DNA from: Mesostigma viride
Lineage: Eukaryota > Streptophyta > Mesostigmatophyceae > Mesostigmatales > Mesostigmataceae
DNA length: 64,000 bases
Assembly: GCA_009746045.1 (NCBI GenBank)
Contig: RPFO01000276.1
Span: 3,628,193 to 3,692,192 of the forward strand
Reading direction: 5' to 3'
Shown here: piece after piece, positions 23,142-43,950 of the stretch
How positions within the stretch are numbered: position 1 is the stretch's first letter
How the letters are laid out: each line of letters begins with the position of its first letter
Notes under the pieces: model-generated
Database searches by the model: none
What the model was told of the DNA's origin: nothing
Seen by the model: only the letters and a program-made list of their open reading frames with translations
Made by a program: the position numbers and the translations under genes

Positions 23142-24374
23142 CTACACGATTATTGGTACTATCGTGTAGCGAGGCCCACCACCAGGCAGTAGAGCCTGCG
23201 CGGTGGCTTCCAGTTGTGCACCAGTCATGTTGTACAACAGGTCAAACAGGTCTGAAAAATGGGCATCCCAGAAGACCGGGGAGTAGCAAAAATGGGTGCA
23301 GTCACAGCAAGGCCGGACGATCTTTCTCGCCTTGCCAAACTGGCAGAACTTGCCCACATGCACGTCAAAGCGAGGCTGTGTCAGGTCATAGAATGGCCAA
23401 ATGCGGACGCTCGAGAAGCGCGTGGCAAGCTTCCCCAAGATCGCATTTTGTTCCACGATCCAGCTGTCAAACTGCGTCTGCATGTCGGATGGCCGTCCAG
23501 TTAGGGCCTGGCACTGACAAGGGTTGCGGGTGCCGTTCCCCAGCTCATATTTATGAAGCTCAGCATGATATGTCCCAGTGAACTGGAAATGCTGCGCGGA
23601 TACTTCTTGGACAAAGGCAACCTTTGTAGACGTGTGCAAGTGGTCGTCAAGCACCTTAAAAACACGGTCGGTGTCATTTCGGAATTTCTCGTGGTAAGTG
23701 TTTGAACCGTAATGTAATCCCAAGCCCACAACGGCTACGTCCGCCAGACGAAGCGCAGCCTCGAACCGCGTGGCGCACGAATCAAGAGTGAAGCATTTGA
23801 TGTAGACAAGAACCACGTTGTATGGTGACGCCGCAAAGTCTACGCGCCACTCAACGGGATCATCGGTTTTCACAATGTCCTCTAATAGATCCGCCCGGTC
23901 ATCATAAAACTGGCCATGTGTTTGTACGTCGACCCCGGCGCCAGCTGCGCCACAAAGAGCCGCATAATACGTCTGCCTTGTAAGACTGTCTCCCGCAAAC
24001 AAGAAGACCTTTCCCTTCAAAAGGCCCAGCACGTCGCCAAAATTTAAAATCCTCGACGTGGGGACGACGTGCGTCTCAAAGGTTGGCCAATTCGCATGGC
24101 GCCGTCCTCGGCAAACGCGGAAGTTGTCATTTACAAGGAAGTCCTCGTGAATGCAGGGTACAGTGCGGTCGCACTGGATAAGAGGGAACCCCCCGCCCGA
24201 CCACACTGGCGTGCAGCTCTGGTTGGATGACAAGTCAACTATAGAGCGGACCTCCGAAATGACCAAAAAGCAGAGAATGAGCGTAAAAGGCGCACGGCCT
24301 GTGCCTCTCGAAGAGCGATGCAGGCAGCGAAGCGGGAACGATTTTTGCCAATGCAGGCTCGGGATCAGGGACAT
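23142..24374 (-). CDS. TBL/PC-esterase-like type II membrane protein (paralogue 1)
   Basis: Single-exon gene of 410 codons, ATG at 24374. After a short basic stretch a signal anchor (FTLILCFLVI) suggests a Golgi or ER type II membrane protein. The catalytic serine motif FAGDSLTRQ (about residue 123) and the C-terminal DCTHFCYSPVFWDAHFSDLF resemble the GDS and DxxH motifs of the TBL/PMR5-type PC-esterase family, whose plant members O-acetylate cell-wall polysaccharides. Many cysteines lie between. A paralogue at 39595-40875 shares the layout. The substrate here is unknown; an O-acyltransferase or esterase of surface glycans is an inference. Length is close to plant TBL proteins. Confidence 0.75.
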   Translation of the reverse strand: MSLIPSLHWQKSFPLRCLHRSSRGTGRAPFTLILCFLVISEVRSIVDLSSNQSCTPVWSGGGFPLIQCDRTVPCIHEDFLVNDNFRVCRGRRHANWPTFETHVVPTSRILNFGDVLGLLKGKVFLFAGDSLTRQTYYAALCGAAGAGVDVQTHGQFYDDRADLLEDIVKTDDPVEWRVDFAASPYNVVLVYIKCFTLDSCATRFEAALRLADVAVVGLGLHYGSNTYHEKFRNDTDRVFKVLDDHLHTSTKVAFVQEVSAQHFQFTGTYHAELHKYELGNGTRNPCQCQALTGRPSDMQTQFDSWIVEQNAILGKLATRFSSVRIWPFYDLTQPRFDVHVGKFCQFGKARKIVRPCCDCTHFCYSPVFWDAHFSDLFDLLYNMTGAQLEATAQALLPGGGPRYTIVPIIV

Positions 24375-24440
24375 TACCGCACTTCGATGTTCGGAGATAA
24401 TCAGCTCGTGTGGCCGTCACATAAAAGGAGCCGAATATAC

Positions 24441-24463
24441 GTCACGTGACGAGCCTATATATG
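24441..24463 (-). promoter_or_regulatory. Candidate core promoter of the TBL-like gene
   Basis: About 70-90 bases upstream of the ATG (minus strand) are CATATATAG, a TATA-like box, and next to it the palindrome GTCACGTGAC, which contains a G-box core CACGTG. Confidence 0.4.
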
Positions 24464-24479
24464 CCTTGGAGACTAGTGG

Positions 24480-25162
24480 AGCCTGCATTAGTTGCCAGTC
24501 CTAATACGCTCACCTTATTTTACGACTAACGAGTAGCACAACTGCTGTGCGTAGTGCGTACTGCTTTGCACTGCAGGCGGCACAACATCTTGGCATTTAC
24601 TTTTACTTGTGACTGGTAAATCCTTGGAAATACCCTTCACTGAGAAGGTAGTGTGTACTTCCTTTGCGGCTACAATCTTGCGGTCAATCTATCGAATCTA
24701 GCATATTTGGGTGGGAGCTTCATCATTCACATGAGATTCCTCGCCACTCATGCCATCCATAATAATTGTCCGTACGCGATAATGAAGGTGTGACAAGCTA
24801 CACTTGTAACAACGTTTCATTCCGCAAATCGAGCTCACTCTGTCGAGCGGGTCGAGCGGCCGCGAGCGCGATCGCCCAGTCGCCCACCACGACGCGCTGC
24901 ACCTCTGCGGTGCACGTAAAATGCCAGGCGCTATTCCGACGGCGGAGTTACAATTATTTACTCGTTGGGTTAAAACCCTCTTCCGAAAATGGGCTCCGCC
25001 GACGAAAGTGTCAACGTGAACGCGCACGTCACTTGATTATCTCAAAGCATGGCTTGCCAATGGCATGAAAATAGCAGCTGCGAACGGCATTAATATTGCG
25101 AGCAACAGGCGAGTCGATCAAAGTTAATATTCCCAATCGAGATTTGTTGTTGTCATCAGAAA
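24480..25162. other. Intergenic between divergent genes
   Basis: No ORF of note; presumably holds 5' regions of the divergent genes at 24374 (minus) and 25163 (plus). Confidence 0.5.
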
Positions 25163-26082
25163 ATGCCGGCGTTCGTCTGTCGATCGCCATATTACTCAGA
25201 CCGTTTCGTGATATTCACATGTCAGCTTTCGGATGGGGGAGTAGATGGCCCTGAGGATATCGCAGATGATGCCTGCGGAGGTATGGAAAAAGCCGAGGCC
25301 AAGAGGAAACGAAAAGAAGCCAAACGCCGACAGAAGGAGCTACGAAAAGCCCGCGAAGCCGTCAGTCAAGGAATTGCCATAGAAACTACGCCAGTTCATT
25401 TCCAAGGATTGACGCTGTCAGAACGTCTATGCTCACAACTCTGGCATGAAACATCACGTTCTTGCATCGGGGTCACCGCGCACGATACTGACGATGCCAT
25501 TCACGTAGTCTGCTTGGTACTTTGATGTTTTCATTTCGGCCCTGCGTTCCTGAGATTTCATCGTTTTTGCCGGTATTTATAATGCAGTCGAGAAATATTT
25601 TTCAGAACACGACACGCTTATCGATCTAACTTAATGATTAAGGCTATGCATCCCTGCCTGCAGAGAGGCAGTCACACGAATGTCGAGCAGTTTTTGCGAG
25701 CAAATCGACGCATTTGCCAGGTATTCCCTTGCTCAGCCTACGAGACAAGGCTCGCGGTTTTTCATTTCATTCTTGGAACCCCGGGTAGACTCGGACTTCT
25801 TTGATTTGTGATTTGCACAGTACGCCTACATGCAGCCCTGATTTGAAAAATAAACTTCCCCCCTGCATAATTTCGAAATGCAATTCACTCTATGCAGGTT
25901 ACGGAAGAGGAGTCTGGTGGCCGCCTTGTTTTAGAGAGGGCAATAGAGTCTGTGATACTTCACGAACTTGCTGGCCGGTGAGTAAACTATCTTCGTAAAT
26001 TATTCGCATTAGATCGACAGGCATTCACATCCTTTTTTGGTTTCCGGCAATCCGCAGGGAATGGAATCCAAGATGTTGCTAG
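25163..26082 (+). CDS. Hypothetical small basic protein, three-exon model
   Basis: Model: 25163-25471, 25898-25977, 26058-26082. Exon 2 has a good acceptor (TATGCAG) and a strong donor (GTGAGT), and exon 3 has a good acceptor (TCCGCAG). Phases agree, and the reading ends ..HELAGREWNPRCC and stop TAG. The first donor (GTCACC) is weak, and unspliced reading of exon 1 would stop at 25525. Residues 42-65 are a highly charged Lys/Arg/Glu helix (EKAEAKRKRKEAKRRQKELR). I do not recognise the family. Confidence 0.4.
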
Positions 26083-26569
26083 CATTTGCTTAGAATTTCC
26101 CCTTATTGACAAAAAATGATCGTGCCTGTTCCTTTTCTGAATTGCACTCTATCCCGTCTCTGCATCATACGTTGATTTCTTGCATGTCAGCCTTTTAGCA
26201 CTTAAGTATATTCTGGCGGCAGGCTTGGACATGGTACCAAAAGTCTGCGCAAGTGGCATTGTCACCAATGCCAACCGGGAAAGGGGCAAGCTAGAAGCTG
26301 CTCGCTTTTCTTGGAATAATTGTCTCACAGCACAGCTCCTTGCCTCGAGTTCAATGTCCGACGGTAATGGCCCGATGGTCTTACCACGCTTAGATTGCCT
26401 GCACTTCATTCGCAGTTTTTTGTACCAGGAAACTCTTGAAGACGTACATGCACTAAATCACCAGCAAGATACCTTCTCCTAGCTAGATTGAGAACTACGA
26501 TCACGTTTCTTCATCATTTATGCGAACATGTCCTTGCCAAATGGCATGGCTGCAATGATGTGCTTGCAG

Positions 26570-36935
<10,366 letters not shown>

Positions 36936-37611
36936 TCTGCACGCGGCATACATGGCTTTTCACTCCTCCTTCCCTGGTCTTCTGTTGTCTTAGTCCTCAT
37001 CTGAATGGGAATTCACCATGCAAGCAGCCACGATGCTGGGAGGTCCCTCCATCCTTGCACATCCTGCAAGCAGCGACATCATGGCTGCGTGTGCCATGGC
37101 ATTGGCTGAGAAGCCTGGCCCTCAATTAAAGCACAGCAGAAGAATGTCAGCCCCCCTTGATGAAACTGAAGTGGGCCCCTTGATGGTGGGCCAAGCATTA
37201 CATGGACCTCATTCAGGTCACTGGCGTGATTGGCGTTGCCCCTTTCCCAGGCCAGCAGCCTAGCTAGATTAGGCCAACTTAGGTTATGACTGGCTTTCAC
37301 GAGACCTGGCAGTGCTGCTGGCCGGCTCATCCCTACGCACATTCAAGCTGAGGAATGTTGGTACAAGGCACTTTGTCTTCAGCGCGTTGACCAGCGTTTG
37401 ATATCCATTGCTAACTTATTTGTCCACGCGAATCTAATAGTTGTCCATGCCGGTGGCATGGCATAGCATAGCATACATAGGCCACAGGTGGGCTTGGAAC
37501 AGGCGCCAGCTTGGGAGGGGAAAAAAAACTCTCCCGGAGCCTGAGGGCTTTCAGGGGCATACCCGAGGTGGATTGTTGAATTAATTGACACTTTCGACTG
37601 TATCACGTGAA
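36936..37611. other. Intergenic, 3' flank of the SAP-domain gene
   Basis: No gene recognised; short ORFs only. Confidence 0.5.
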
Positions 37612-37937
37612 TGTAACAGTATTTTCTGACAGTGTGTATACTGTTACATCCAAGTGGACGCGAACTTGTATAGTTCAGCGTTCAGTGTAAATGGCTGAGT
37701 CCTTTGTACGGCCAAAGTGTTATGATTCCTGGCCTGACTCGACTTTTGGGGACTTATATGTGGAGTGCCCTTTTGATGGTCCTTTGTGTTTGGCCCTGGA
37801 CGGTACGGGACAGTACCTTGGAATCTATGTGTAATCTGACTGATGTCAGTTAGTACGTATCTTTCTTAAGTTAGGGGTGCAAAGCATATAGAGAGAGAAC
37901 CTTACCAGTTTATCTGTGTTCTGATTGGCTGAGACCT
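37612..37937 (+). repeat. Dispersed repeat with terminal palindrome, copy 1
   Basis: It opens with a perfect 11-bp inverted repeat TGTAACAGTAT/ATACTGTTACA around a 15-base loop (37612-37648). The remainder is shared with 39193-39372, but this copy has an extra 144 bases between two GTGTAA words (37685 and 37829). Confidence 0.75.
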
Positions 37938-38420
37938 GTTGGATTGCGTTGGATTCCTCTGTGTCGGCTGGACACAAGCTTTGCCTGTTTGTCACCATAG
38001 CCATCATGCAGGCGGATACCCCAATAATGTGAAGTTATTTCAAATTACCAAACATCCTCACTTCAGGCCCTGTTATTATTGGACAGCCATATCGGATAGA
38101 CAGGAAGTCTTGTGTCTGTATGAACAAGCAGAGAGACGCCCGACCAAAAGGGGACCACCGCTCTCTTCCGCGTAAGTACCGTCTCGTAGGAAAGGCCTCT
38201 AGTAGATGGGAAACGACCACCCTCTACGATTCCTGGAGAGCGCTAGGAATCTCCCCTGTGGCTTGGGGTTTGATTAGTCCGTTCTGTCTTTAATGACAGG
38301 AGGTAAAAGATCTGTGCATTTAGTGGAGCAGAGGTAATCATATTATTCTGTTACAGTGAATGGACGTTAATCCTCAATGATAAATTATACATAATTTACA
38401 TGTAACTGCGTCACATGAGC

Positions 38421-38472
38421 ATAATTAATTAATTAATTAATTAATTAATTAATTAATTACTTAATTAATTAA
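38421..38472 (+). repeat. (ATTA)n/(TTAA)n microsatellite
   Basis: About 12 tetranucleotide units directly before a hairpin-repeat copy. Shorter ATTA or TTAA runs also lie next to copies at 7760, 19597 and 20913. Confidence 0.9.
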
Positions 38473-38473
38473 A

Positions 38474-38878
38474 CACGTGCTCCCATTGGGGAGTCACGGA
38501 GCACCGAAGTGCTTGTAATCCCTGTGTGTGCACTACAGGAGAAAGGGCAGAGACCCCCAGTCTCCTTCATGCCAAAGGCATGCCACAGCTGCATTCGGGC
38601 GCGCTAGCTAAAAGGATCCGGCTAACTGTGGGTGCAATAAGACCCATGTAAGCGTGGCATAACAAGTATAGTGTGGGCAAGTAATCTGAACATAGCCAGG
38701 ATCAGAATAGCCAGGGCGTAGCATGGCTGTACTAGGACTAGGCTAAGGCTATGGCTGGTTGTGTACCGTGCGTTGGCGGCACGCGACTAGGTATGTTGGC
38801 ACAGCTAGGCAAACATTCAAGGCATGGCTGCCTTAGCGGCAGTGACTCCAATGGTTACAAGCTAGGGCTATTGCTATT
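38474..38878 (+). repeat. Dispersed hairpin repeat with body (copy 7, best preserved)
   Basis: The core is at 38474-38520: GTGCTCC..GGAGCAC, then AGCACCGAAGTGCT. The body matches 19640-19990 in order. It is followed directly by antisense ORF1. Confidence 0.8.
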
Positions 38879-39085
38879 CTAGCCCGCTGGGGGCGTCCAC
38901 ATCTTGTGGTTGATCACGATCAGGTCCCCGCCCCTCCAGTACACCTTGGGCTTCTGGGGGTCCTGCTTATGGCGGAGGTATTCCGGCCACAGGTCGCGTC
39001 GCTGCTGTTGCTGAGCGGGGGTCAGGTCGTCATCCAGCGTCCAGGTGAGGTCGTGCAACCTCTTGCGACGAGAGAGGTGGCGACA
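38879..39085 (-). pseudogene. LINE ORF1 C-terminal fragment (antisense)
   Basis: The minus frame reads LDDDLTPAQQQQRRDLWPEY, then LRHKQDPQKPKVYWRGGDLI and VINHKMW. This is the basic C-terminal part of an L1-type ORF1 protein and is open over its whole length. It matches 17290-17440 and scraps at 8190 and 19038. Confidence 0.65.
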
Positions 39086-39192
39086 TGAGCATAAGTCCTG
39101 ATGGAAATGAAGATGGGATGGGGTAGACAAACAAAAAAGAGCTAGCTAGTTCCTAGTTACAGGGTTGCGGGCACCACGGCCCGAATCGCTAT

Positions 39193-39372
39193 GTGTAACA
39201 GAATTTTCTGACAGCGTGTATACTGTTACATCCAAGTGGACGTGAACTTGGAGTTCAGCGTTCAGTGTAATCTGACTGATGCCATTTAGGATCTTTCTGA
39301 CTTTAGGGGTGTAAAGCATATCTAGAGAGAACCTTACGTCCGGTTCGTCTGTGATCTGATTGGCTGAGACCT
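39193..39372 (+). repeat. Dispersed repeat, copy 2 (deleted form)
   Basis: Shares start (TGTAACAG..) and end (TGATTGGCTGAGACCTG) with 37612-37937, but the two GTGTAA words are fused into one. It begins abruptly inside a piece that matches 8430-8465 (GGGCACCACGGCCCGAATCG). Confidence 0.75.
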
Positions 39373-39594
39373 GCACCTGCACCACCGTGATCTATCAGAG
39401 CCCAGCCCAACTAAGGGCCCGGCATATGCCCACATAAGCTATTAATGAGTCTATTATAAGCTGGCCCCAAAGAGCAATATAAACTACTCAAGTACTCAGG
39501 TACTTGTGTGTCTCACAAGCTTGGAATGCCACTAGGCCTAGCACAAGTATGGAAAGGATTATATTGAACATAAGTAAAACTCAAAAGAGCGCAG

Positions 39595-40875
39595 CTAGAC
39601 AATCGAAGGAAGTGTCATGTAGCGAGGCCTGCCATTAGCCGGTGGGGCCTGCGCCGTGGAGCCCCGGGCATCCGGTTGTGCACCAGTCATGTTGTACAGC
39701 AGGTCAAACAGGTCTGAAAAATGGGCATCCCAGAAGACCGGGGAGTAGCAAAAATGGGTGCAGTCACAGCAAGGCCGGACAATCTTTCTCGCCTTGCCAA
39801 ACTGGCAGAACTTGCCCACATGCACATCAAAGCGAGGCTGGGTCAGGTCATAGAATGGCCAAATATGGACGCTCGAGAAGAGCATGGCAAGCTCCCCCAA
39901 GATAGCATTTTGTTCAGTTGTCCAGCTGTCCAATTGCGTTATGATATCAACTGGGCTACCAGTAAGCGCCTGACACTGGCAGTGGTTGGTGCCGTTCCCC
40001 AGCTCATATCTATGAAGCTCTGCATGATATGTCCCAGTGATTTCAAAGTGTTGCGCCGATACCTCCTGGACAAAGGCAGCTTTTCCGGGCATTTGTGCAA
40101 AGTCAGATAGCACCTCGAAAGCCCGCTTGGCGTCAACTCGGAACTTCTCATGGTAGCTAATTCCGCCATAGTGCAATCCCACGCCCATGACTGCCACATC
40201 CGCCAGAGGAAGTGCAGCCTCGAACCGCACGGCACACTCTTCATAGATGAAGCACCATGTGTAGACAAAAAGAACGTTGTATGGCAACGGCGCAAAGTCT
40301 GTGCGCCATTCCACATGATTGTTGGTTTTCACAAGTTGCTCGACCACTGTTGCCCGTTTATCATAAAACTGTCCTTGTGCTCGTATGTCAATCCCGGCGC
40401 CAGCTGCGCTACAAAGAGCCGCAAAATACGCCTGCCTGACGAGACTGTCGCCCGCAAAGAAGATAACTTTCCCCTTCAAAAGGCCCAGCACGTCGCCAAA
40501 GTTCAAAATCCTCGAGGAGGGGACGACGTGCGTCTCAAACGTTGGCCACATCGCATGACGCCGTCCTCGGCAAAAGCGGAAGTTGTCATTTACAAAGTAA
40601 TCTTGGTGAATGCAGGGTACAGTGCGATCGCACTGGATAAGAGGGAAACCACCTTCCGACCACAATGGCGTGCAGCTCTGGTTTCTTCTTGATAATCCAT
40701 AAGCATTATAAGACGCCGGCGCACTTCCAATTGCCCGGGCCTCCAAAAGCATGAGCAAAACGCATGACACAACGACCGCATAAGAATGCGAACGCGAAAG
40801 ATTGCTCCTTGAAAATAAATACAGGGCGCAAAGCGGGGGGGAGGTTTGCAAACGGGGGCTCAAACTCGGGGACAT
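39595..40875 (-). CDS. TBL/PC-esterase-like type II membrane protein (paralogue 2)
   Basis: Single-exon gene. The first ATG is at 40875 (MSPSLSPRLQ..), which lines up with the start of paralogue 1; a more upstream open start would use TTG. Signal anchor AVVVSCVLLMLLEA. GDS motif FAGDSLVRQ, and C-terminal DCTHFCYSPVFWDAHFSDLF as in the paralogue at 23142-24374. Most differences lie in the N-terminal stem and middle. The last roughly 170 coding bases before the tail are nearly identical between the genes. A role in O-acetylation or de-esterification of glycans is inferred from the family only. Confidence 0.75.
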   Translation of the reverse strand: MSPSLSPRLQTSPPLCALYLFSRSNLSRSHSYAVVVSCVLLMLLEARAIGSAPASYNAYGLSRRNQSCTPLWSEGGFPLIQCDRTVPCIHQDYFVNDNFRFCRGRRHAMWPTFETHVVPSSRILNFGDVLGLLKGKVIFFAGDSLVRQAYFAALCSAAGAGIDIRAQGQFYDKRATVVEQLVKTNNHVEWRTDFAPLPYNVLFVYTWCFIYEECAVRFEAALPLADVAVMGVGLHYGGISYHEKFRVDAKRAFEVLSDFAQMPGKAAFVQEVSAQHFEITGTYHAELHRYELGNGTNHCQCQALTGSPVDIITQLDSWTTEQNAILGELAMLFSSVHIWPFYDLTQPRFDVHVGKFCQFGKARKIVRPCCDCTHFCYSPVFWDAHFSDLFDLLYNMTGAQPDARGSTAQAPPANGRPRYMTLPSIV

Positions 40876-41618
40876 AAGAGCACGCAATCACCAAGAACGA
40901 ACTGGTATGTTTATGTATATCGCAATAACATCACGTCATTAGGCGCAGGGTTGAAGTAGCTGGCCGGGCTGGACATAACTGATTAGCATGAACACAAATT
41001 ACCAACAATACTCACTGCGCTGCCATGCTTGCACCAGCGGAAGTGGGCAGCGGCAACCATTTATTAAAGCACTCTCATAGGCAGTAGCCAATCTAGAAAG
41101 GAATCAGGAAGCAAACATGCGTCCGCGGGTCCGCGCCTCGACATGCCACTCATGCCACGTACGCAAAAATCATGCGCGAGCGCGCGAGACGGGCGGGCGG
41201 TGACACGCCATGCCATCAGACTCAACACAAGTACACTAGGGTACTGTACTTGGGTGCCCCAAAAAGTCGGAACCGTAGACTACGCTACTGTATACAAATC
41301 GGTAAGCGGTTCCCTTTCCAGATACGGATTCTATATGGTATACTGTAGACAACACGTCTTTACAGTATAACCTGTCCTGGGGGGCTGATCTACCTACCCC
41401 TCGACCCAACGTTCATAAAATTTGTGGGAGCCATGGAGGTTGTGTCATTACTCATTTGTGTGTTGTGTGCAAGCGGTGGACTGGTCAGGCATGCCTTCTA
41501 GTTTCGAGGACAATATCGGCCCGCTGTGCAGCAGATGGCGAGTGCATTATGAGAGCATTGTGCGAATAATGCCGCTTTAGCTCTTATTTTGAGAAAGGAC
41601 GGTGGCATTCCTTTTCTG
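40876..41618. other. Intergenic between divergent genes
   Basis: No gene recognised; contains 5' regions of the minus-strand TBL-like gene and the plus-strand DUF4485 gene. Confidence 0.5.
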
Positions 41619-43835
41619 ATGGCACCGTCACATGCCGACCGTTGTTGCGTTCATCCGAGCTGCTGGGATGCAGACGCTCATGCAAGCTTGGACAGCGCCT
41701 TTCATAAACAGCTTTTTGAAATTCGGCAGAGAACCACGCTTTTTAAGCGCGCCGCAAGGATACGTTTAGGACTCTGGATCAAGAAACTCGAGGATGCAGC
41801 GCTTCCTCGGCACACGTGTAATCTGGTTTTTAAAAAGATCAGGAATGCATATAGTCGCCTCCTTTTGTATTCCGTCCGTAAAGGAAGGCTTGATTTTCCG
41901 TTCGATGGCCGCCCTCCCGAGGGCCCTTTACCGTCTCTTCCAACCTGGCGAATGGCAAGCCTTCTCACCGGCGATGCCGTGAATCCGAAGGATGGTTCCA
42001 GAAAGGTACCGCCGCAGATACCCTGGCAGCATACCCTGATTGAAACGTCTCCGCCAGCTACAGATTCTGGAGCTGAGCTCCCAAAGCAGGCTAGAGATGA
42101 TCCCGGGCCAAAGCCTGACAGGCGACATGTCGAACGGGCTAGCGCAGGTGCCCGCCCGGCATCTCACGCGCTAGAGGAAATTCTCAAGACTGCAAGCGAT
42201 GGGCGCGAAGCCCCGTCAGAGGACGCGGTGTCGCGGAAGCCTTCCTCCGCCGAACCCATCACACCTCAAGCACGGTTGCAGGGCGAAGGTGCGTCCTCCT
42301 CAGGGACGGACGCATCGCCCACCAGTGTTGGCCAGGCGCGCGAGGGGGGCACATCCGGCAATGCTGGCGACGCAACCATGCGGATGCCCTCGCTACTGGA
42401 CGGCCTCAGCACCGACCGCGCCGCATGGGATGCCGGGGTAAATGTGCCCGCGTCGGATCACGCCGGTCGCGGCGCGTGTGGCTTCCACCCTGGCCATGTG
42501 GCAGGGAGCAAATCCACGTCCAGCCTGTTGTCTCCCACGCAGGTGGGGGAGTCGGGATGGGCATCCGGCAGCAGGTTGCAGGAGCCTCCCAGCAGGTCCA
42601 TGGACTGGGCTGATTCGGCACGCCCGCAAGGCCAAGTGCGCGCCGACGTGGCAGCGGCCGTGCCATCCTCCCTCTTGTCCTCATGGGGCCAGCTGTCCGA
42701 TGCCCAAAGTGGGTCCACAGCTCCTGCTGCTGCCCCCCGCAGTGGGGTCACATCGGGGGGGGACATCCCGCGAGAGCTGCTGCGGCCGTCAAGTGCGGCA
42801 CCTGCGTTCGGTGCCAATAGTATGGATGATGGTGCACGCCGCTTAGATGTTGCCGGCCCCCGTGCCACCACCGCGTCCCCTGGCCCCTCGTCCTATAACG
42901 CCGCGGGCTATGCTGCCCCCCACCCACAGCACCACACGTCCGCTAAAGCGCACCCCACGGCCAACTACCGTCCCTCATCGCACGGCGACGGGGGGCCCCC
43001 GCTGGCACCCTCGCCCACGCCAACTCACTGGCACGCGTCACCTTACGCATCGTACGGTGGCCACGCGAGCGGCAGCCAGGTGGCACTGGGCGGCGCATCC
43101 GCGCGTGTGCCCAGTGTTGGTGGCAGCATCAGCGTGGTGGATGATGTCACCGCGGATGTGAGCGTGATCCATCTGAGGGAGATCAACGCGGACTTGCGCT
43201 GGCGTCTGCGGCGCGCCGAGGAGGCGGTCGCACGGCTGGAGGCCGACCTGGCTACCACGCGGCGTCACGTGGCCACGCAGGCCAAGGAGCACGCCAAGGA
43301 GGTGCGCCGCATCTGCCGCAACCACCGGCGGGAGATCGAGGAGCTGATCAGGAGCAGCGAGCGGCGGTGGCGCGAGTGGGCGCCGGGGGTGGGGGTGTCG
43401 GCCGCCCGCGCGGTGGCGAGCTTGTTGCCACAGGGGGGGTCCGATGTGCTGGATGACGATGGCGGGGGTTGGCTGCGCAAGGATGCGCGCCTGCAGGGAT
43501 CGGCGATGCATGCTGAGGAGGAGCGGGATGGTCTCGTCAGCCCAACGCTGGTACCCGGACGACGGTACAGTTTCCAGGATGAGGATGACCTCGTGCCAGG
43601 TGGTGTGCTGGGGAAGGGGGGTGGGGCACACCGGGGGGCTAGCCTGGGTGGGGAGTACCGGGGGGACTATCGTGGCAGCTTGGGGGGGGAGCGGTTCGCT
43701 GCTCCTAGTGATGGAGAGGATGGGGACGCGGCGTGGCGTCCTGCCGCCATGGTGACGCCTGCTAGTGACCCGTTCTTGGATGACTTTGAGCTGCGCACGA
43801 GGATGCTCAAGCTCAAGCTGGCATCCCGCGCGTGA
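41619..43835 (+). CDS. DUF4485-domain coiled-coil protein (CEP112-like)
   Basis: 738 codons without an intron, first ATG at 41619 (an upstream open TTG at 41589 is not used here). Residues about 24-110 (numbered from this ATG) match the DUF4485 pattern: FHKQLFEIR.., LGLWIKKLEDAAL, RNAYSRLLLYSVRKGRLDFP and RPPEGPLPSLP. In animals this domain heads the centrosomal protein CEP112. Then come about 400 residues of low-complexity Ser/Pro/Ala/Gly sequence, a coiled coil near residues 515-590 (LREINADLRWRLRRAEEAVA..), and a disordered tail. A basal-body or microtubule-linked role is inferred from the family. The DUF assignment rests on my memory of the pattern. Confidence 0.7.
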   Translation: MAPSHADRCCVHPSCWDADAHASLDSAFHKQLFEIRQRTTLFKRAARIRLGLWIKKLEDAALPRHTCNLVFKKIRNAYSRLLLYSVRKGRLDFPFDGRPPEGPLPSLPTWRMASLLTGDAVNPKDGSRKVPPQIPWQHTLIETSPPATDSGAELPKQARDDPGPKPDRRHVERASAGARPASHALEEILKTASDGREAPSEDAVSRKPSSAEPITPQARLQGEGASSSGTDASPTSVGQAREGGTSGNAGDATMRMPSLLDGLSTDRAAWDAGVNVPASDHAGRGACGFHPGHVAGSKSTSSLLSPTQVGESGWASGSRLQEPPSRSMDWADSARPQGQVRADVAAAVPSSLLSSWGQLSDAQSGSTAPAAAPRSGVTSGGDIPRELLRPSSAAPAFGANSMDDGARRLDVAGPRATTASPGPSSYNAAGYAAPHPQHHTSAKAHPTANYRPSSHGDGGPPLAPSPTPTHWHASPYASYGGHASGSQVALGGASARVPSVGGSISVVDDVTADVSVIHLREINADLRWRLRRAEEAVARLEADLATTRRHVATQAKEHAKEVRRICRNHRREIEELIRSSERRWREWAPGVGVSAARAVASLLPQGGSDVLDDDGGGWLRKDARLQGSAMHAEEERDGLVSPTLVPGRRYSFQDEDDLVPGGVLGKGGGAHRGASLGGEYRGDYRGSLGGERFAAPSDGEDGDAAWRPAAMVTPASDPFLDDFELRTRMLKLKLASRA

Positions 43836-43950
43836 TTTGTTGATTAACTAATCACCGCGCGTGAGTTAATTAACAAATCACTGCGCGTAATTTGTTAATT
43901 AACTAATCACCGCGCGTGATTTATTATTTAACTAATCACCGCGCGTGATG
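43834..43950. repeat. Alternating inverted/tandem repeat at the 3' end of the DUF4485 gene
   Basis: Four units of about 26-29 bases, CCGCGCGTGA plus (A)TTTGTTAATTAACTAATCA, with the AT part flipped in the second unit. Arms such as GATTTGTTGATTAACT and AGTTAATTAACAAATC pair over 16 bases with one mismatch. It starts at the stop codon itself, so it lies in the 3' UTR. Confidence 0.8.

Noticed and set aside
26149-26482. Overlapping ORFs on both strands (86 and 100 codons) between the hypothetical gene and the SAP gene
   Set aside because: Both look partly protein-like, but neither has a recognisable domain, and I could not link either to neighbouring exons by phase.
37612-39372. LTR pair of a small retrotransposon
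   Set aside because: The two repeats share a TG start, but no matching target duplication, PBS or PPT is visible, and the DNA between them is LINE and hairpin-repeat debris.
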